Source of the DNA: Betaproteobacteria bacterium
GTDB taxonomy: Bacteria > Pseudomonadota > Gammaproteobacteria > Burkholderiales > Rhodocyclaceae
Direction of reading: 5' to 3'
Assembly (NCBI GenBank): GCA_020621865.1
Contig: JAHRYW010000003.1
Coordinates: forward strand, 186,001 to 250,000
DNA length: 64,000 bases
The notes under the pieces were generated by a model that searched no databases, was not told where the DNA came from, and saw only the letters and a program-made list of their open reading frames with translations. The translations under genes and the position numbers were made by a program. Below are positions 34,266 through 44,181 of the stretch, piece by piece (the first letter of the stretch is position 1; the number at the start of each line of letters is the position of its first letter).

Positions 34266-34289
34266 AGGCGACCGTCGCTGCGGTCGCCT
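34266..34289 (-). terminator. Stem-loop after the flavoprotein gene
   Basis: AGGCGACCG and CGGTCGCCT form a nine-pair stem with a six-base loop. It lies 8 bases downstream of the gene that ends at 34297, but no T-run follows on the minus strand, so termination is uncertain. Degraded copies of the dispersed motif lie at about 34205 and 34237. Confidence 0.4.
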
Positions 34290-34296
34290 CCCCGAA

Positions 34297-35889
34297 CTAA
34301 GCCACCGCGCCGACGTAGCGCCCCGGCGAAATGATGTTGTTCGGGTCCAGCGCCGTCTTCAGGCGCTGGTGCAGTTCGCCCAGCGCGCTGCCGGCGGCGG
34401 TGCCGATCAGGTCCATGTAGTCGATGCCCAGCCGGTACGGGGGCCAGCCCTGGCGCAGGCCGGATTCGACCAGGTCGCGGTAGCAGCGCTTGGCGCGCGC
34501 CACTTCGCACGGGTCGGCGGGGTCGAACAGCAGCGGGATGGTGGCCGACAGCACGCGCGGCGAGCGCGAGGTGACGGCAAGCAGCGGATCGAAACCGTGG
34601 CGGGCAAGCGTCTCGCCCATGATCTCGCGGTAGCGGCGCACGCTCTGCGGCGTGAAGGGCAACAGCGGGGCGTACCACAGGATGCCCTGCCCGTCGCGTG
34701 CGGGGTTGGCGGTGACGTCGAGCATGCGCGGATTACGGTCGAGCGCGTAGGCGATCTTCAGGAAAGCGGTGATCGGCACGCCTTCGACCGTGCCCAGCGC
34801 ATTGACAAGCGAGCCGAGATGGCGGCGCAGGCTGGGGAAGCAACTGCCCGGCAGCAGCCCGAACAGGCCTTGCAGCAGGCGCACTTCACGGGTGCTGAAG
34901 CTCCAGATGCGGCAGCCCCGGACCCGCCGGCGGATGTCGCGCACGGCGCCTTTGACCGAATGGCGCGAGCCGTAAAGGGTGCCCAGCGCGGTCCACCGCG
35001 AGATTTTTCGCCCGGCTGCCTGCTCGGCCAGATAGGCGGCCCGTTCTTCGCCGCGCCGCGAGGTGGCCAGCGGGGCGTCGGACTGGGTGGCCAGGATGCG
35101 GCAGTCGTTCATCATGATGATGCCGCCAATCCCCGGAATCTCCTCGGCGATACCGGCGAGCGCCGTCTGGCTGGCTTCGAAGCGTTCGTCGGACGGCCAT
35201 TCGAAGATCAGGATGCGGCAGTCCTCCGGCACCCGGGCCAGTTGCACGGTGGCCTGGGTGACGATACCGAAATTGCCCTGGCGCAGCAGGCCGCCCCAGT
35301 AGGGGCCGGTGCCGACCCGCCAGCGTTCGGCCAGGTCGGTGCAGTGCAGGTCCTGGTAGCTGTGATGAAACGCCAGACCGCTGCCCCAATGGCCGGAAAC
35401 AGCCGATACGGCGTCGAAATGGTCGGTGATCGGGGTCAGGCCGTAGCCGCCGTCGAGGGCGTTGCCGAGGATGTTGCCGTTCGGGCCGACGCCGGTGGTC
35501 GGCACCAGCAGGCGGGCGCCGGCGCGGCGGATGGCGCGTTCCAGGTCGTGTTGGGTGACGCCAGGTTCGATCCGCGCTACCGCCGCCTCGGTGTCGATCT
35601 CAATGCGTTTGAGCGGCGACAGGTCGACGACGACGCTGCCGGCCGTCACCGGCTGCGCCGTGCCGTAGCCGAAATTGCGCCCGCCGCTGATCGGCCACAG
35701 CGGCACGCGATGGGCATTGGCGGCAGCCAGGATGCGGGGGACGGCCGCAGCCTCACTGACCTGCAGCACGCCGGCCGGGTAGCGCATGGCGCCGCCGGTA
35801 TCGGGGCAATACGGCTCGATCTCCTGCGGGCGGTTGAGCAGCGTGATACCGGGCACGCCGGACAAAGCATCGTAGAAATTCCTGAACAT
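34297..35889 (-). CDS. FAD-linked oxidase, vanillyl-alcohol oxidase / p-cresol methylhydroxylase type
   Basis: A 530-residue flavoprotein of the VAO/PCMH family. The FAD-binding domain (about 45-260) includes WPISGGRNFGYGTA and LVPTTGVGPNGNILGNALDGG; the C-terminal substrate domain ends LDPNNIISPGRYVG, typical of the family. Members oxidise 4-alkylphenols such as p-cresol, vanillyl alcohol or eugenol. Unlike p-cresol methylhydroxylase loci, no cytochrome c subunit gene is next to it, so the acceptor may be oxygen or another carrier. AGGAG lies 7-11 bases before the ATG at 35889; the longer frame lacks this. Confidence 0.85.
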   Translation of the reverse strand: MFRNFYDALSGVPGITLLNRPQEIEPYCPDTGGAMRYPAGVLQVSEAAAVPRILAAANAHRVPLWPISGGRNFGYGTAQPVTAGSVVVDLSPLKRIEIDTEAAVARIEPGVTQHDLERAIRRAGARLLVPTTGVGPNGNILGNALDGGYGLTPITDHFDAVSAVSGHWGSGLAFHHSYQDLHCTDLAERWRVGTGPYWGGLLRQGNFGIVTQATVQLARVPEDCRILIFEWPSDERFEASQTALAGIAEEIPGIGGIIMMNDCRILATQSDAPLATSRRGEERAAYLAEQAAGRKISRWTALGTLYGSRHSVKGAVRDIRRRVRGCRIWSFSTREVRLLQGLFGLLPGSCFPSLRRHLGSLVNALGTVEGVPITAFLKIAYALDRNPRMLDVTANPARDGQGILWYAPLLPFTPQSVRRYREIMGETLARHGFDPLLAVTSRSPRVLSATIPLLFDPADPCEVARAKRCYRDLVESGLRQGWPPYRLGIDYMDLIGTAAGSALGELHQRLKTALDPNNIISPGRYVGAVA

Positions 35890-36086
35890 TGCAGACTCCT
35901 GTGGTTGGAAAAGGAGTCGCCATGAAATACGAATATCCATGTTTTGCAAAAGTCATACGCCATGGACATTTAATTGATTCGCCAAGCACCGATTGATCGA
36001 ACCAAAGTGGCGACTTGGCCATCCAAAGCACATTCGGCCGGGCGCCCTGCCCCGGCCTTGTCAAATCCGCAATGCAAGGAAACCCG

Positions 36087-36569
36087 ATGAGCCAGACCCT
36101 TTACGACTTCTCCGCCGAGCGCCTGAACGGCGACCAGGACAGCCTCGCCAACTATCGCGGCAAGGTGTTGCTGATCGTGAACACCGCCAGCGAATGCGGC
36201 TTCACACCGCAGTACGCCGGGCTGCAGACGCTATACCAGCGCTTCCGGGAGCGCGGGTTCGTCGTTCTCGGTTTTCCCTGCAACCAGTTCGGCGCCCAGG
36301 AACCGGGCGATGCCGAAGCGATCGGGCAGTTCTGCCAGAAGACTTTCGACGTCAGCTTCCCGCTCTTCGCCAAGATCGACGTCAATGGCGACGACGCCCA
36401 TCCGCTCTACAACTGGCTGAAGCATGAGGCGGCCGGCGTGCTGGGCACCGAGGCGATCAAGTGGAATTTCACCAAGTTCCTGATCGACCGCGACGGCAAG
36501 GTGGTCCATCGCTATGCCCCGGCCACCCGCCCGGAAGAACTGGTCGAGGCGATCGACGCCCTGCTCTGA
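36087..36569 (+). CDS. gpx: Glutathione peroxidase-like peroxidase
   Basis: A 160-residue thiol peroxidase. The catalytic tetrad is visible: Cys in NTASECGFTPQY (residue 36 region), Gln in GFPCNQFG, Trp and Asn in KWNFTKFL. Bacterial enzymes of this type usually use thioredoxin to reduce peroxides. AAGGAA precedes the ATG at 36087. Single gene convergent with the MFS gene. Confidence 0.95.
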   Translation: MSQTLYDFSAERLNGDQDSLANYRGKVLLIVNTASECGFTPQYAGLQTLYQRFRERGFVVLGFPCNQFGAQEPGDAEAIGQFCQKTFDVSFPLFAKIDVNGDDAHPLYNWLKHEAAGVLGTEAIKWNFTKFLIDRDGKVVHRYAPATRPEELVEAIDALL

Positions 36570-36575
36570 GGAAAC

Positions 36576-37787
36576 TCAGCTATGGCGCCCGTGCATGACG
36601 ATGCGGGCGACAAACCAGATGGCGATCAGGTTGGCCGCCACCGCGACGTAGCCGACCAGCGGATAACCGACGATGCGGCCGCTGGCGTCGAGCGTGATCA
36701 GGAAACCGGCCAGCGTCGTCGCCAGGCCCATGGCCAGCGACTGCACGGTGCCGTTCAGCGACATGAAGGTGCCGCGCAGCTTGGGCTGGGCCGCCGAGGC
36801 GATGACCGCCATGGCCGGGATCATCCGCCCGGAGATCAGCACGAAAAAGCTGGTCGAGCAGATCAGCCAGCCCCACAGCGGCAGCGCCCCGACGTGGGTG
36901 ACGAGCAGCAACGGCAGCAGCGCCAGCCAGGCCACCCGGCGGTAAACCTCGACCTTGCCGTGCTTGTCGGCCCAATGCCCGATCAGCCGGGCGCTGATGA
37001 AGGTGGCCGAGCCGCCGACCAGGTAGATGATGGGAACCTGCACCAGCGCAATGCCAACGTTATTGACGGCATAGACGGTGATGTAGGGAATGACCGTGAA
37101 GCCGGAAAAGATGACCAGCGCCGAAAACAGCAGCGCGTGCCGGTGATTGGCATCGCCCAGCACGCTGAAGGTGGCCGACAGCAGATGGGCGCGCTTTTCC
37201 TCGCCAAGATGGTGGCGCAGCTCGGGCAGGAAGCGCAGGCCGATGACGATGAAAACCGCGCTCAGCGCGGCGATGAACATGAACGGCGCCCGCCAGCCAA
37301 AATGGTTGGCCAGCCACAGCGACAACGGCACGCCGGCGATGGTCGAGATCGAGAAGGCACTGGACACGATGCCGCTGGCCCGCGCCCGCCGCGAAAACGG
37401 AATGGCGTCGGCGATCATCGTGTGGATCAAGGCCCCCATGATGCCGCCGAACACCCCAGCCATGCCCCGTGCCAGCAGCAGCATCGAATACCCCGGCGCC
37501 AGGCCGCAGGCCAGCGTGGCCAGGGCAAACAGCGCGAAGCCGATCAGCAGCAGTCGCTTGCGCTCGAACAGATCGACGAAAGTCGCCGCCAGAATGCCCG
37601 ACGCCGCCGCGCTGAAGCTGTAGGAAGCGACCAGCAGGCCGAACTCATGCGTGCCGATACCCAGGGCCGACATCAGGATCGGCCCGAGCGGCATCATGAT
37701 CACAAAATCCAGCACATGGCTGAACTGGATGCCGGCCAGAGTCAGCAGGAAGAAACGTTCGGCCCGGGGAGAAAGCTCAGTGGTCAT
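36576..37787 (-). CDS. MFS transporter
   Basis: A 403-residue major facilitator with twelve predicted helices. After helix 2 is DLFERKRLLLIGFALF, the loop 2-3 motif A variant; NHFGWRAPFMFIA is typical of helix 5-6 in drug/sugar efflux members such as AraJ. The N-terminal region LLTLAGIQFSHVLDFVIMMPLGP is characteristic of this subgroup. Substrate unknown. The ATG at 37787 is preferred over an upstream TTG. Confidence 0.9.
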   Translation of the reverse strand: MTTELSPRAERFFLLTLAGIQFSHVLDFVIMMPLGPILMSALGIGTHEFGLLVASYSFSAAASGILAATFVDLFERKRLLLIGFALFALATLACGLAPGYSMLLLARGMAGVFGGIMGALIHTMIADAIPFSRRARASGIVSSAFSISTIAGVPLSLWLANHFGWRAPFMFIAALSAVFIVIGLRFLPELRHHLGEEKRAHLLSATFSVLGDANHRHALLFSALVIFSGFTVIPYITVYAVNNVGIALVQVPIIYLVGGSATFISARLIGHWADKHGKVEVYRRVAWLALLPLLLVTHVGALPLWGWLICSTSFFVLISGRMIPAMAVIASAAQPKLRGTFMSLNGTVQSLAMGLATTLAGFLITLDASGRIVGYPLVGYVAVAANLIAIWFVARIVMHGRHS

Positions 37788-37901
37788 GGGCGACAAGGAT
37801 ACCCGCCCGGGACGCCGGTCGATAGCGGCAGCCGCCGCTTCGCCGGCGATTCAATGAATGCCGGGCATGGAAATTTTGATTTTTGCCCTTTTTTCGGCCC
37901 G

Positions 37902-37911
37902 ACCGTAGCAT
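37902..37911 (+). repeat. ACCGTAGCAT motif, intergenic copy
   Basis: An exact core preceded by GAAATTTTGATTTTTGCCC and TTTTTT tracts. It lies in the 196-base gap between the MFS gene and the DUF2789 gene. Confidence 0.85.
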
Positions 37912-37983
37912 TCGGCAGCCGACTGAACTTGTTCGCCTCCCCGCCTATCGAACCAACAGTCCATCCCGCCCAAGGAGTTCGCC

Positions 37984-38214
37984 ATGCATACCCAATTGCA
38001 CTCGATGAGCCACCTGTTCGCCCAACTCGGTCTGCCGGCCGACGAAGCCGCCATCGAAAGCTTCATCGCCAGCCACCGCCCGCTGGCCCACGGCACCGCC
38101 CTCTACCGCGCCCCCTTCTGGAACGCCTCACAACGCGCCTTCCTGAAGGAAGAAATCATCGAGGATGCCGACTGGGCAGCGGTGATCGACGAACTGAACG
38201 GACGCTTGAGTTAG
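37984..38214 (+). CDS. DUF2789 family protein
   Basis: A 76-residue protein with the conserved pattern of DUF2789: MSHLFAQLGLPADEAAIESF, SHRPL, and APFWNASQRAFLKEE with a DADWAAVIDELNGRL end. CAAGGAG lies upstream of the ATG. Function unknown. It overlaps the end of the convergent gene by 4 bases. Confidence 0.85.
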   Translation: MHTQLHSMSHLFAQLGLPADEAAIESFIASHRPLAHGTALYRAPFWNASQRAFLKEEIIEDADWAAVIDELNGRLS

Positions 38215-38579
38215 CCAGCCACCAGCTTGCCGCCCGACGCCATCACCCGCTCGCCCAGCGCCTGCAGCATTTCCTGGGCTTCGGCGGCAGCTTCCTGCAT
38301 CTCCTCGGCCGTCAATGGCCGGGTCAGCGCCTCCAGCTCGATGCGCTGAATATTCGGGCACTTGCCGACAGCGCCCTGCAGAATGGTGTCCACTTTCTTC
38401 GGACCCAGACCGAACAGCACCTTTTCCAGCACGAAGACGCGGACGATGATGATGTCCTCCTCGTGCTGCGCCGTCGCCTGCACGGCTTCGATTTCCTTGC
38501 GCAGATAACCGCGAAACTTGAGCGGCGTGATCTCGGCCGGCACCTGCAGGATGGAAGAACGAAATTGACCTTGGATCAT
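38211..38579 (-). CDS. Hypothetical protein
   Basis: A 122-residue soluble protein not recognised. The N-terminal half has ITPLKFRGYLRKEIEAVQAT and HEEDIIIVRVFVLEKVLFGLG; the C-terminal third is a likely helix rich in Glu/Ala (TAEEMQEAAAEAQEML). No cysteine pair or membrane segment. Normal codon usage supports a real gene. Confidence 0.6.
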   Translation of the reverse strand: MIQGQFRSSILQVPAEITPLKFRGYLRKEIEAVQATAQHEEDIIIVRVFVLEKVLFGLGPKKVDTILQGAVGKCPNIQRIELEALTRPLTAEEMQEAAAEAQEMLQALGERVMASGGKLVAG

Positions 38580-38677
38580 GATGGCTGAGAAAGAAGTGGT
38601 AGTTGGGGCATGCGGGAAAGGCCGTATTTTACGACTTCGCTCGCCTCAGGCGGCCGCCCCCGCGCAGGCGCGTTGTC

Positions 38678-39229
38678 TCAGAACGGCGAGAGCACCGCGA
38701 TCACCCGGCCCGGTTCGATCCGAATCGAGCGCAGCAGCCAGCGCGCCGCCAACTCCTGAGCATTGCCATCCTCGCGCAGCACATAAACCGGCTTGGTCCG
38801 GAAATAATTGGCCAGCAGCGCGGTAATCGCCCGCCGGGCATTGGGTTCGGCATCCTTGCGCAAGGCCGGCGACTGGACCGACTCCGCCACCGGTTTCTCC
38901 AGAAAGAAAGCCTTGGCATTGTCGTCGTAGCGGATGCCGGCCGAACCGACGACATCGACCGGAATCGGCGGATTACCAAGCAGCGCGATATCCACCCGCG
39001 CCACGATCCCGGCCCGCCCTTCCGGATTGCCCAGCGTCAGCTTCGGCGGCGACGCCAGCGAAACCTCCACCAGGCCGCCGTAATTCAGCTGCTGCGGCTT
39101 CGACTTGTCGATCACCGCCTGGATCTGGGCTTCGGAAAAGGAGACTTCCTTGTCGAGAAAGGCGGCAACGGAGAGCGTCGACCAGGCCATCAAGGCCGTG
39201 AAGACGAAAGTAATTACCTTGGCTTTCAT
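38678..39229 (-). CDS. DUF1439 exported protein
   Basis: A 183-residue exported protein with a signal peptide (MKAKVITFVFTALMAWSTLSVAA) and a DUF1439-like domain (EVSFSEAQIQAVIDKS, LTLGNPEGRAGIVARVDIAL). The E. coli relative YceB is a lipoprotein; here no lipobox cysteine is present at the cleavage site. Function unknown. Confidence 0.75.
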   Translation of the reverse strand: MKAKVITFVFTALMAWSTLSVAAFLDKEVSFSEAQIQAVIDKSKPQQLNYGGLVEVSLASPPKLTLGNPEGRAGIVARVDIALLGNPPIPVDVVGSAGIRYDDNAKAFFLEKPVAESVQSPALRKDAEPNARRAITALLANYFRTKPVYVLREDGNAQELAARWLLRSIRIEPGRVIAVLSPF

Positions 39230-39309
39230 GCCGTTCCTGCTCTGTATCGGATTTGTTGATTATCGCCGTTTGCTGCGAAAAGGAAGAAGCCAGCAATCAA
39301 TTGTTGCAA

Positions 39310-39342
39310 TTGAAAAAGACCGGGATCGCTCCCGGCCTTTTT
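39310..39342. terminator. Bidirectional terminator
   Basis: CCGGGA and TCCCGG pair around TCGC, with GAAAAAGA before and CCTTTTTT after. It stands between the DUF1439 gene start and the end of ppsA (minus strand), so on the minus strand it would serve ppsA. Confidence 0.8.
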
Positions 39343-39368
39343 TCAATTTTGGCCGAAATTTCCGGCCG

Positions 39369-39378
39369 ACCGCAGCAT
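39369..39378 (+). repeat. One-mismatch copy of the ACCGTAGCAT motif
   Basis: ACCGCAGCAT follows CAATTTTGGCCGAAATTTCC, the usual AT-rich arrangement, and directly abuts the ppsA stop codon. Confidence 0.6.
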
Positions 39379-41754
<2,376 letters not shown>

Positions 41755-41787
41755 CAGGAGTCCTTTCAGGGGGTCGAATTTAAAAAA

Positions 41788-42555
41788 TCAGGATGTTGAA
41801 AAATCGGTGCTCAGCCGGCGCTCGGCCGTTTCGCGGCGGGCCACGGAACGCAGCGTCTGGGCCAGCGTTTCGCGGACGAAATCGATATGCGTCTCGGCCG
41901 CCGAGCGCGCCGCCTGCGGCTTGCGCTCACGGACGGCGGAATGAATTGCGGCGTGCTGGCTCATCAGCAGACGGCTGGCGGCCGGCACCAGCTTCAGTTC
42001 GCCGAGGTTGAGGCGGATGTTGTCGTGCATCAGGCGCAGCAAGGCGGCCGACAGGTGACCGAGCAGGACATTGTGCGAAGCGTCGCCAACGGCCTGGTGA
42101 AAGGCGATGTCGGCGTCGGAACGCTGATCGGTGTTGTCGCTTTCGAAGGAAGCCTGCAAGGCCTGGAAAGACTGGTCGAGGCGCAGCAGGTCGGCGTCGG
42201 TGGCGCGCTCTGCGGCCCATTCGGCGGCCTGACCTTCGAGCATGCGGCGGAACTCCAGCATGTCCTCGCGCAGATTGGGGTAGGAACCCATCATGTCCTG
42301 CCAGGGGTCGAAGAAGGTCGACTCCAGCGCATCGGTCACATAGGTGCCGCCGCCCTGGCGGCTTGTTACCATGCCCTTCGAGGCCAGCTTCTGGATCGCC
42401 TCGCGCAGGCTCGGCCGGGAGACGCCCAGCTCGGCCGCCAGCTCGCGCTCGGGCGGCAGGCGGTCGCCGGACTTCAGCGAGCCTTCGAGGATACGCCGCT
42501 CCAGCGTCGAAGCGACGGCATCCGAAATACGCGGGACCTGCACCTTGTTCGGCAT
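41788..42555 (-). CDS. GntR/FadR-type regulator (LldR/PdhR-like)
   Basis: A 255-residue GntR regulator. The winged helix at residues 5-75 has SGDRLPPERELAAELGVSRP and SLREAIQKLASKGMV; the C-terminal FCD domain has metal-type histidines (AFHQAVGDASHN, HAAIHSAV). It lies divergently to the lactate operon and upstream of ppsA. Three TGGT-N3-ACCA sites in the shared promoter suggest it represses lutA-C-B and itself, with lactate or pyruvate as the likely effector. The start at 42555 (MPNKVQVPR) is chosen over an upstream ATG that would run across an operator. Confidence 0.88.
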   Translation of the reverse strand: MPNKVQVPRISDAVASTLERRILEGSLKSGDRLPPERELAAELGVSRPSLREAIQKLASKGMVTSRQGGGTYVTDALESTFFDPWQDMMGSYPNLREDMLEFRRMLEGQAAEWAAERATDADLLRLDQSFQALQASFESDNTDQRSDADIAFHQAVGDASHNVLLGHLSAALLRLMHDNIRLNLGELKLVPAASRLLMSQHAAIHSAVRERKPQAARSAAETHIDFVRETLAQTLRSVARRETAERRLSTDFSTS

Positions 42556-42566
42556 TGGTAAGACCA
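42556..42566. promoter_or_regulatory. TGGT-N3-ACCA operator, copy 1
   Basis: TGGTAAGACCA lies directly against the start codon of the GntR gene, a position suited to autorepression. Confidence 0.65.
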
Positions 42567-42573
42567 CATGGAT

Positions 42574-42584
42574 TGGTAAGACCA
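42574..42584. promoter_or_regulatory. TGGT-N3-ACCA operator, copy 2
   Basis: A second TGGTAAGACCA, in the same orientation and 18 bases from the first. Both are preceded by ATT. Confidence 0.65.
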
Positions 42585-42640
42585 GCACATTCTAGCGAGC
42601 GTTTTGGCAAAGCGCAAGCATGGGGATTTCCCTCGGATGA

Positions 42641-42669
42641 TTGACTAAGTATCGGTATTCACGTAAATT
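42641..42669 (+). promoter_or_regulatory. Sigma-70 promoter of the lut operon
   Basis: TTGACT (42641-42646) and TAAATT (42664-42669) with a 17-base spacer. The expected start near 42676 is just before operator copy 3. Confidence 0.6.
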
Positions 42670-42686
42670 TTGATTTCATGAATAAG

Positions 42687-42697
42687 TGGTCTTACCA
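42687..42697. promoter_or_regulatory. TGGT-N3-ACCA operator, copy 3
   Basis: TGGTCTTACCA, the reverse complement of copies 1 and 2, lies just downstream of the predicted lutA transcription start, where a bound repressor would block transcription. Confidence 0.65.
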
Positions 42698-42730
42698 TTT
42701 GACCGTTAAATAATTCACGACGGAGACAAG

Positions 42731-43513
42731 ATGATTTCAGCGCAAACCCCGCCGCCCCGCCCGAGCGACGTTTATTTCTTCGCCACCTGCGTCGTCGACC
42801 AGTTCTTCCCCGGCGCCGGCATGGATGCCATCACCCTGCTCGAACGCCAGGGCATCCGCGTCCATTTCCCTGAGGAACAAACCTGCTGCGGCCAGCCGGC
42901 CTATACCAGCGGCTTCCCCGATGAAGCGCGCAAGGTTGCCGCGCATCAATTAACGCTGTTCCCCAACGACTGGCCGGTCGTCGTGCCGTCCGGCTCCTGT
43001 GCCGGCATGATGAAGCACCACTACCCGACGCTGTTCGCCAACGATCCGGTGCGCAAGGCCCAGGCCGAGGCACTGTCGGGCCGCATCTACGAATTCACCG
43101 ATTTCCTGGTCAACGTGCTCGGCTACCAGCCGCAAGACCTGGGCGGCGACTGCACCGTAGTGTTGCACACCTCCTGCTCGGCCCGCCGTGAAATGGGCGT
43201 GCACCTGACCGGCCGCAAGCTGCTCGGCGACCTCGGCCACGTCACCGTCGCCCAGCAGGATCACGAATCGGAATGCTGCGGCTTCGGCGGCACTTTCTCG
43301 GTCAAGCAGCCGGAAATCTCCGGCGCCATGGTCGAGGACAAGGTCAAGGCGCTCAAGGCAACCGGCGCCGAACGCGTGGTCAGCGCCGACTGCGGCTGCC
43401 TGATGAACATCCTCGGTCACGCCGCCTGGAAGGACCAGCAGGAAGGCCGCGCCCAACCCACCCTGCCCGGCGAACACATCGCCAGCTTCCTGCTCCGGAG
43501 GACCAGCAAATGA
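42731..43513 (+). CDS. lutA: Lactate utilization protein A (LldE), Fe-S subunit
   Basis: A 260-residue CCG-domain protein. Two cysteine-rich CCG repeats are present: TCCGQPAYTSG in the first half and ECCGFGGTFSVK in the second, with conserved CVVDQFFP and SGSCAGMMKHHYP. This subunit carries electrons in the LutABC L-lactate dehydrogenase. GGAG precedes the ATG. Its stop overlaps the next gene (ATGA). Confidence 0.93.
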   Translation: MISAQTPPPRPSDVYFFATCVVDQFFPGAGMDAITLLERQGIRVHFPEEQTCCGQPAYTSGFPDEARKVAAHQLTLFPNDWPVVVPSGSCAGMMKHHYPTLFANDPVRKAQAEALSGRIYEFTDFLVNVLGYQPQDLGGDCTVVLHTSCSARREMGVHLTGRKLLGDLGHVTVAQQDHESECCGFGGTFSVKQPEISGAMVEDKVKALKATGAERVVSADCGCLMNILGHAAWKDQQEGRAQPTLPGEHIASFLLRRTSK

Positions 43514-44181
43514 GCGCCCGCGACCGAATTCTTGGCAAATTGAAGCAAAAAATGCCATCGACCGTAGCATTGGCGCCCGATGTCGCCAGCTGGTACGCCA
43601 CGCACCGCATTGCCGAAAGCGGCGCCGACAAGGCGCAGCGCTTCCGTCATTTCATCGAGCTGGCCCACGCCGAGGTTTATGCCGTATCGCGCGGCGGCTG
43701 GCTGCAGAAGCTCTATGAAGTGCTGGCCGCCAAGCAGATCGGCAAGCTGCTGGTCTCCCCCGGCACGCCGCACGGCCAGCGCGCCGCGAGCGAACTGCCG
43801 GCACTGGGCATCGCCTGCCCGGCCTACGACGCGCCGATCGAAAGCTGGAAGGAAGCGATGTTCCACGACACCCCGGCCGGCTTCACCCGCGCCCGCGGCG
43901 CCATCGCCGAGACCGGCACGCTGATCCTGTGGCCCGATGCCGACGAGCCGCGCCTGATGTCGCTGGTGCCGCCGGTGCATATCGTGCTGCTCGACGCCGC
44001 CAATATCTACAACACCTTCTACGAGGCGATGCAGGCCGAGGGTTGGAGCAACGGCCTGCCGACCAACGCGCTACTGATCTCCGGCCCGTCGAAGACCGCC
44101 GACATCCAGCAGACGCTGGCCTACGGCGCGCATGGCCCGAAGGAACTGGTCGTGCTGATGATCGAGGAGAACCTGCAATGA
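43510..44181 (+). CDS. lutC: Lactate utilization protein C (LldG)
   Basis: A 223-residue LUD-domain protein. GAIAETGTLILWP and SLVPPVHIVLL are the typical LutC phrases, and the C-terminus ends with GPKELVVLMI. It is a non-catalytic or assembly subunit of the L-lactate oxidation complex. Start and stop both overlap the neighbours (ATGA), so lutA-lutC-lutB are fully coupled. The N-terminus contains one ACCGTAGCAT motif preceded by an AT-rich stretch, locally changing codon use. Confidence 0.92.
   Translation: MSARDRILGKLKQKMPSTVALAPDVASWYATHRIAESGADKAQRFRHFIELAHAEVYAVSRGGWLQKLYEVLAAKQIGKLLVSPGTPHGQRAASELPALGIACPAYDAPIESWKEAMFHDTPAGFTRARGAIAETGTLILWPDADEPRLMSLVPPVHIVLLDAANIYNTFYEAMQAEGWSNGLPTNALLISGPSKTADIQQTLAYGAHGPKELVVLMIEENLQ
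43561..43570 (+). repeat. ACCGTAGCAT motif inside lutC
   Basis: An exact core in codons for Ser-Thr-Val-Ala-Leu near the N-terminus. It is preceded by GCAAATTGAAGCAAAAAATG, an AT-rich stretch unusual for this gene. Confidence 0.8.

Noticed and set aside
36582-38588. Long plus-strand open frame across the MFS gene (668 codons)
   Set aside because: It runs antisense to a twelve-helix transporter and across an intergenic region; composition is His/Gln/Arg/Asp-rich noise.
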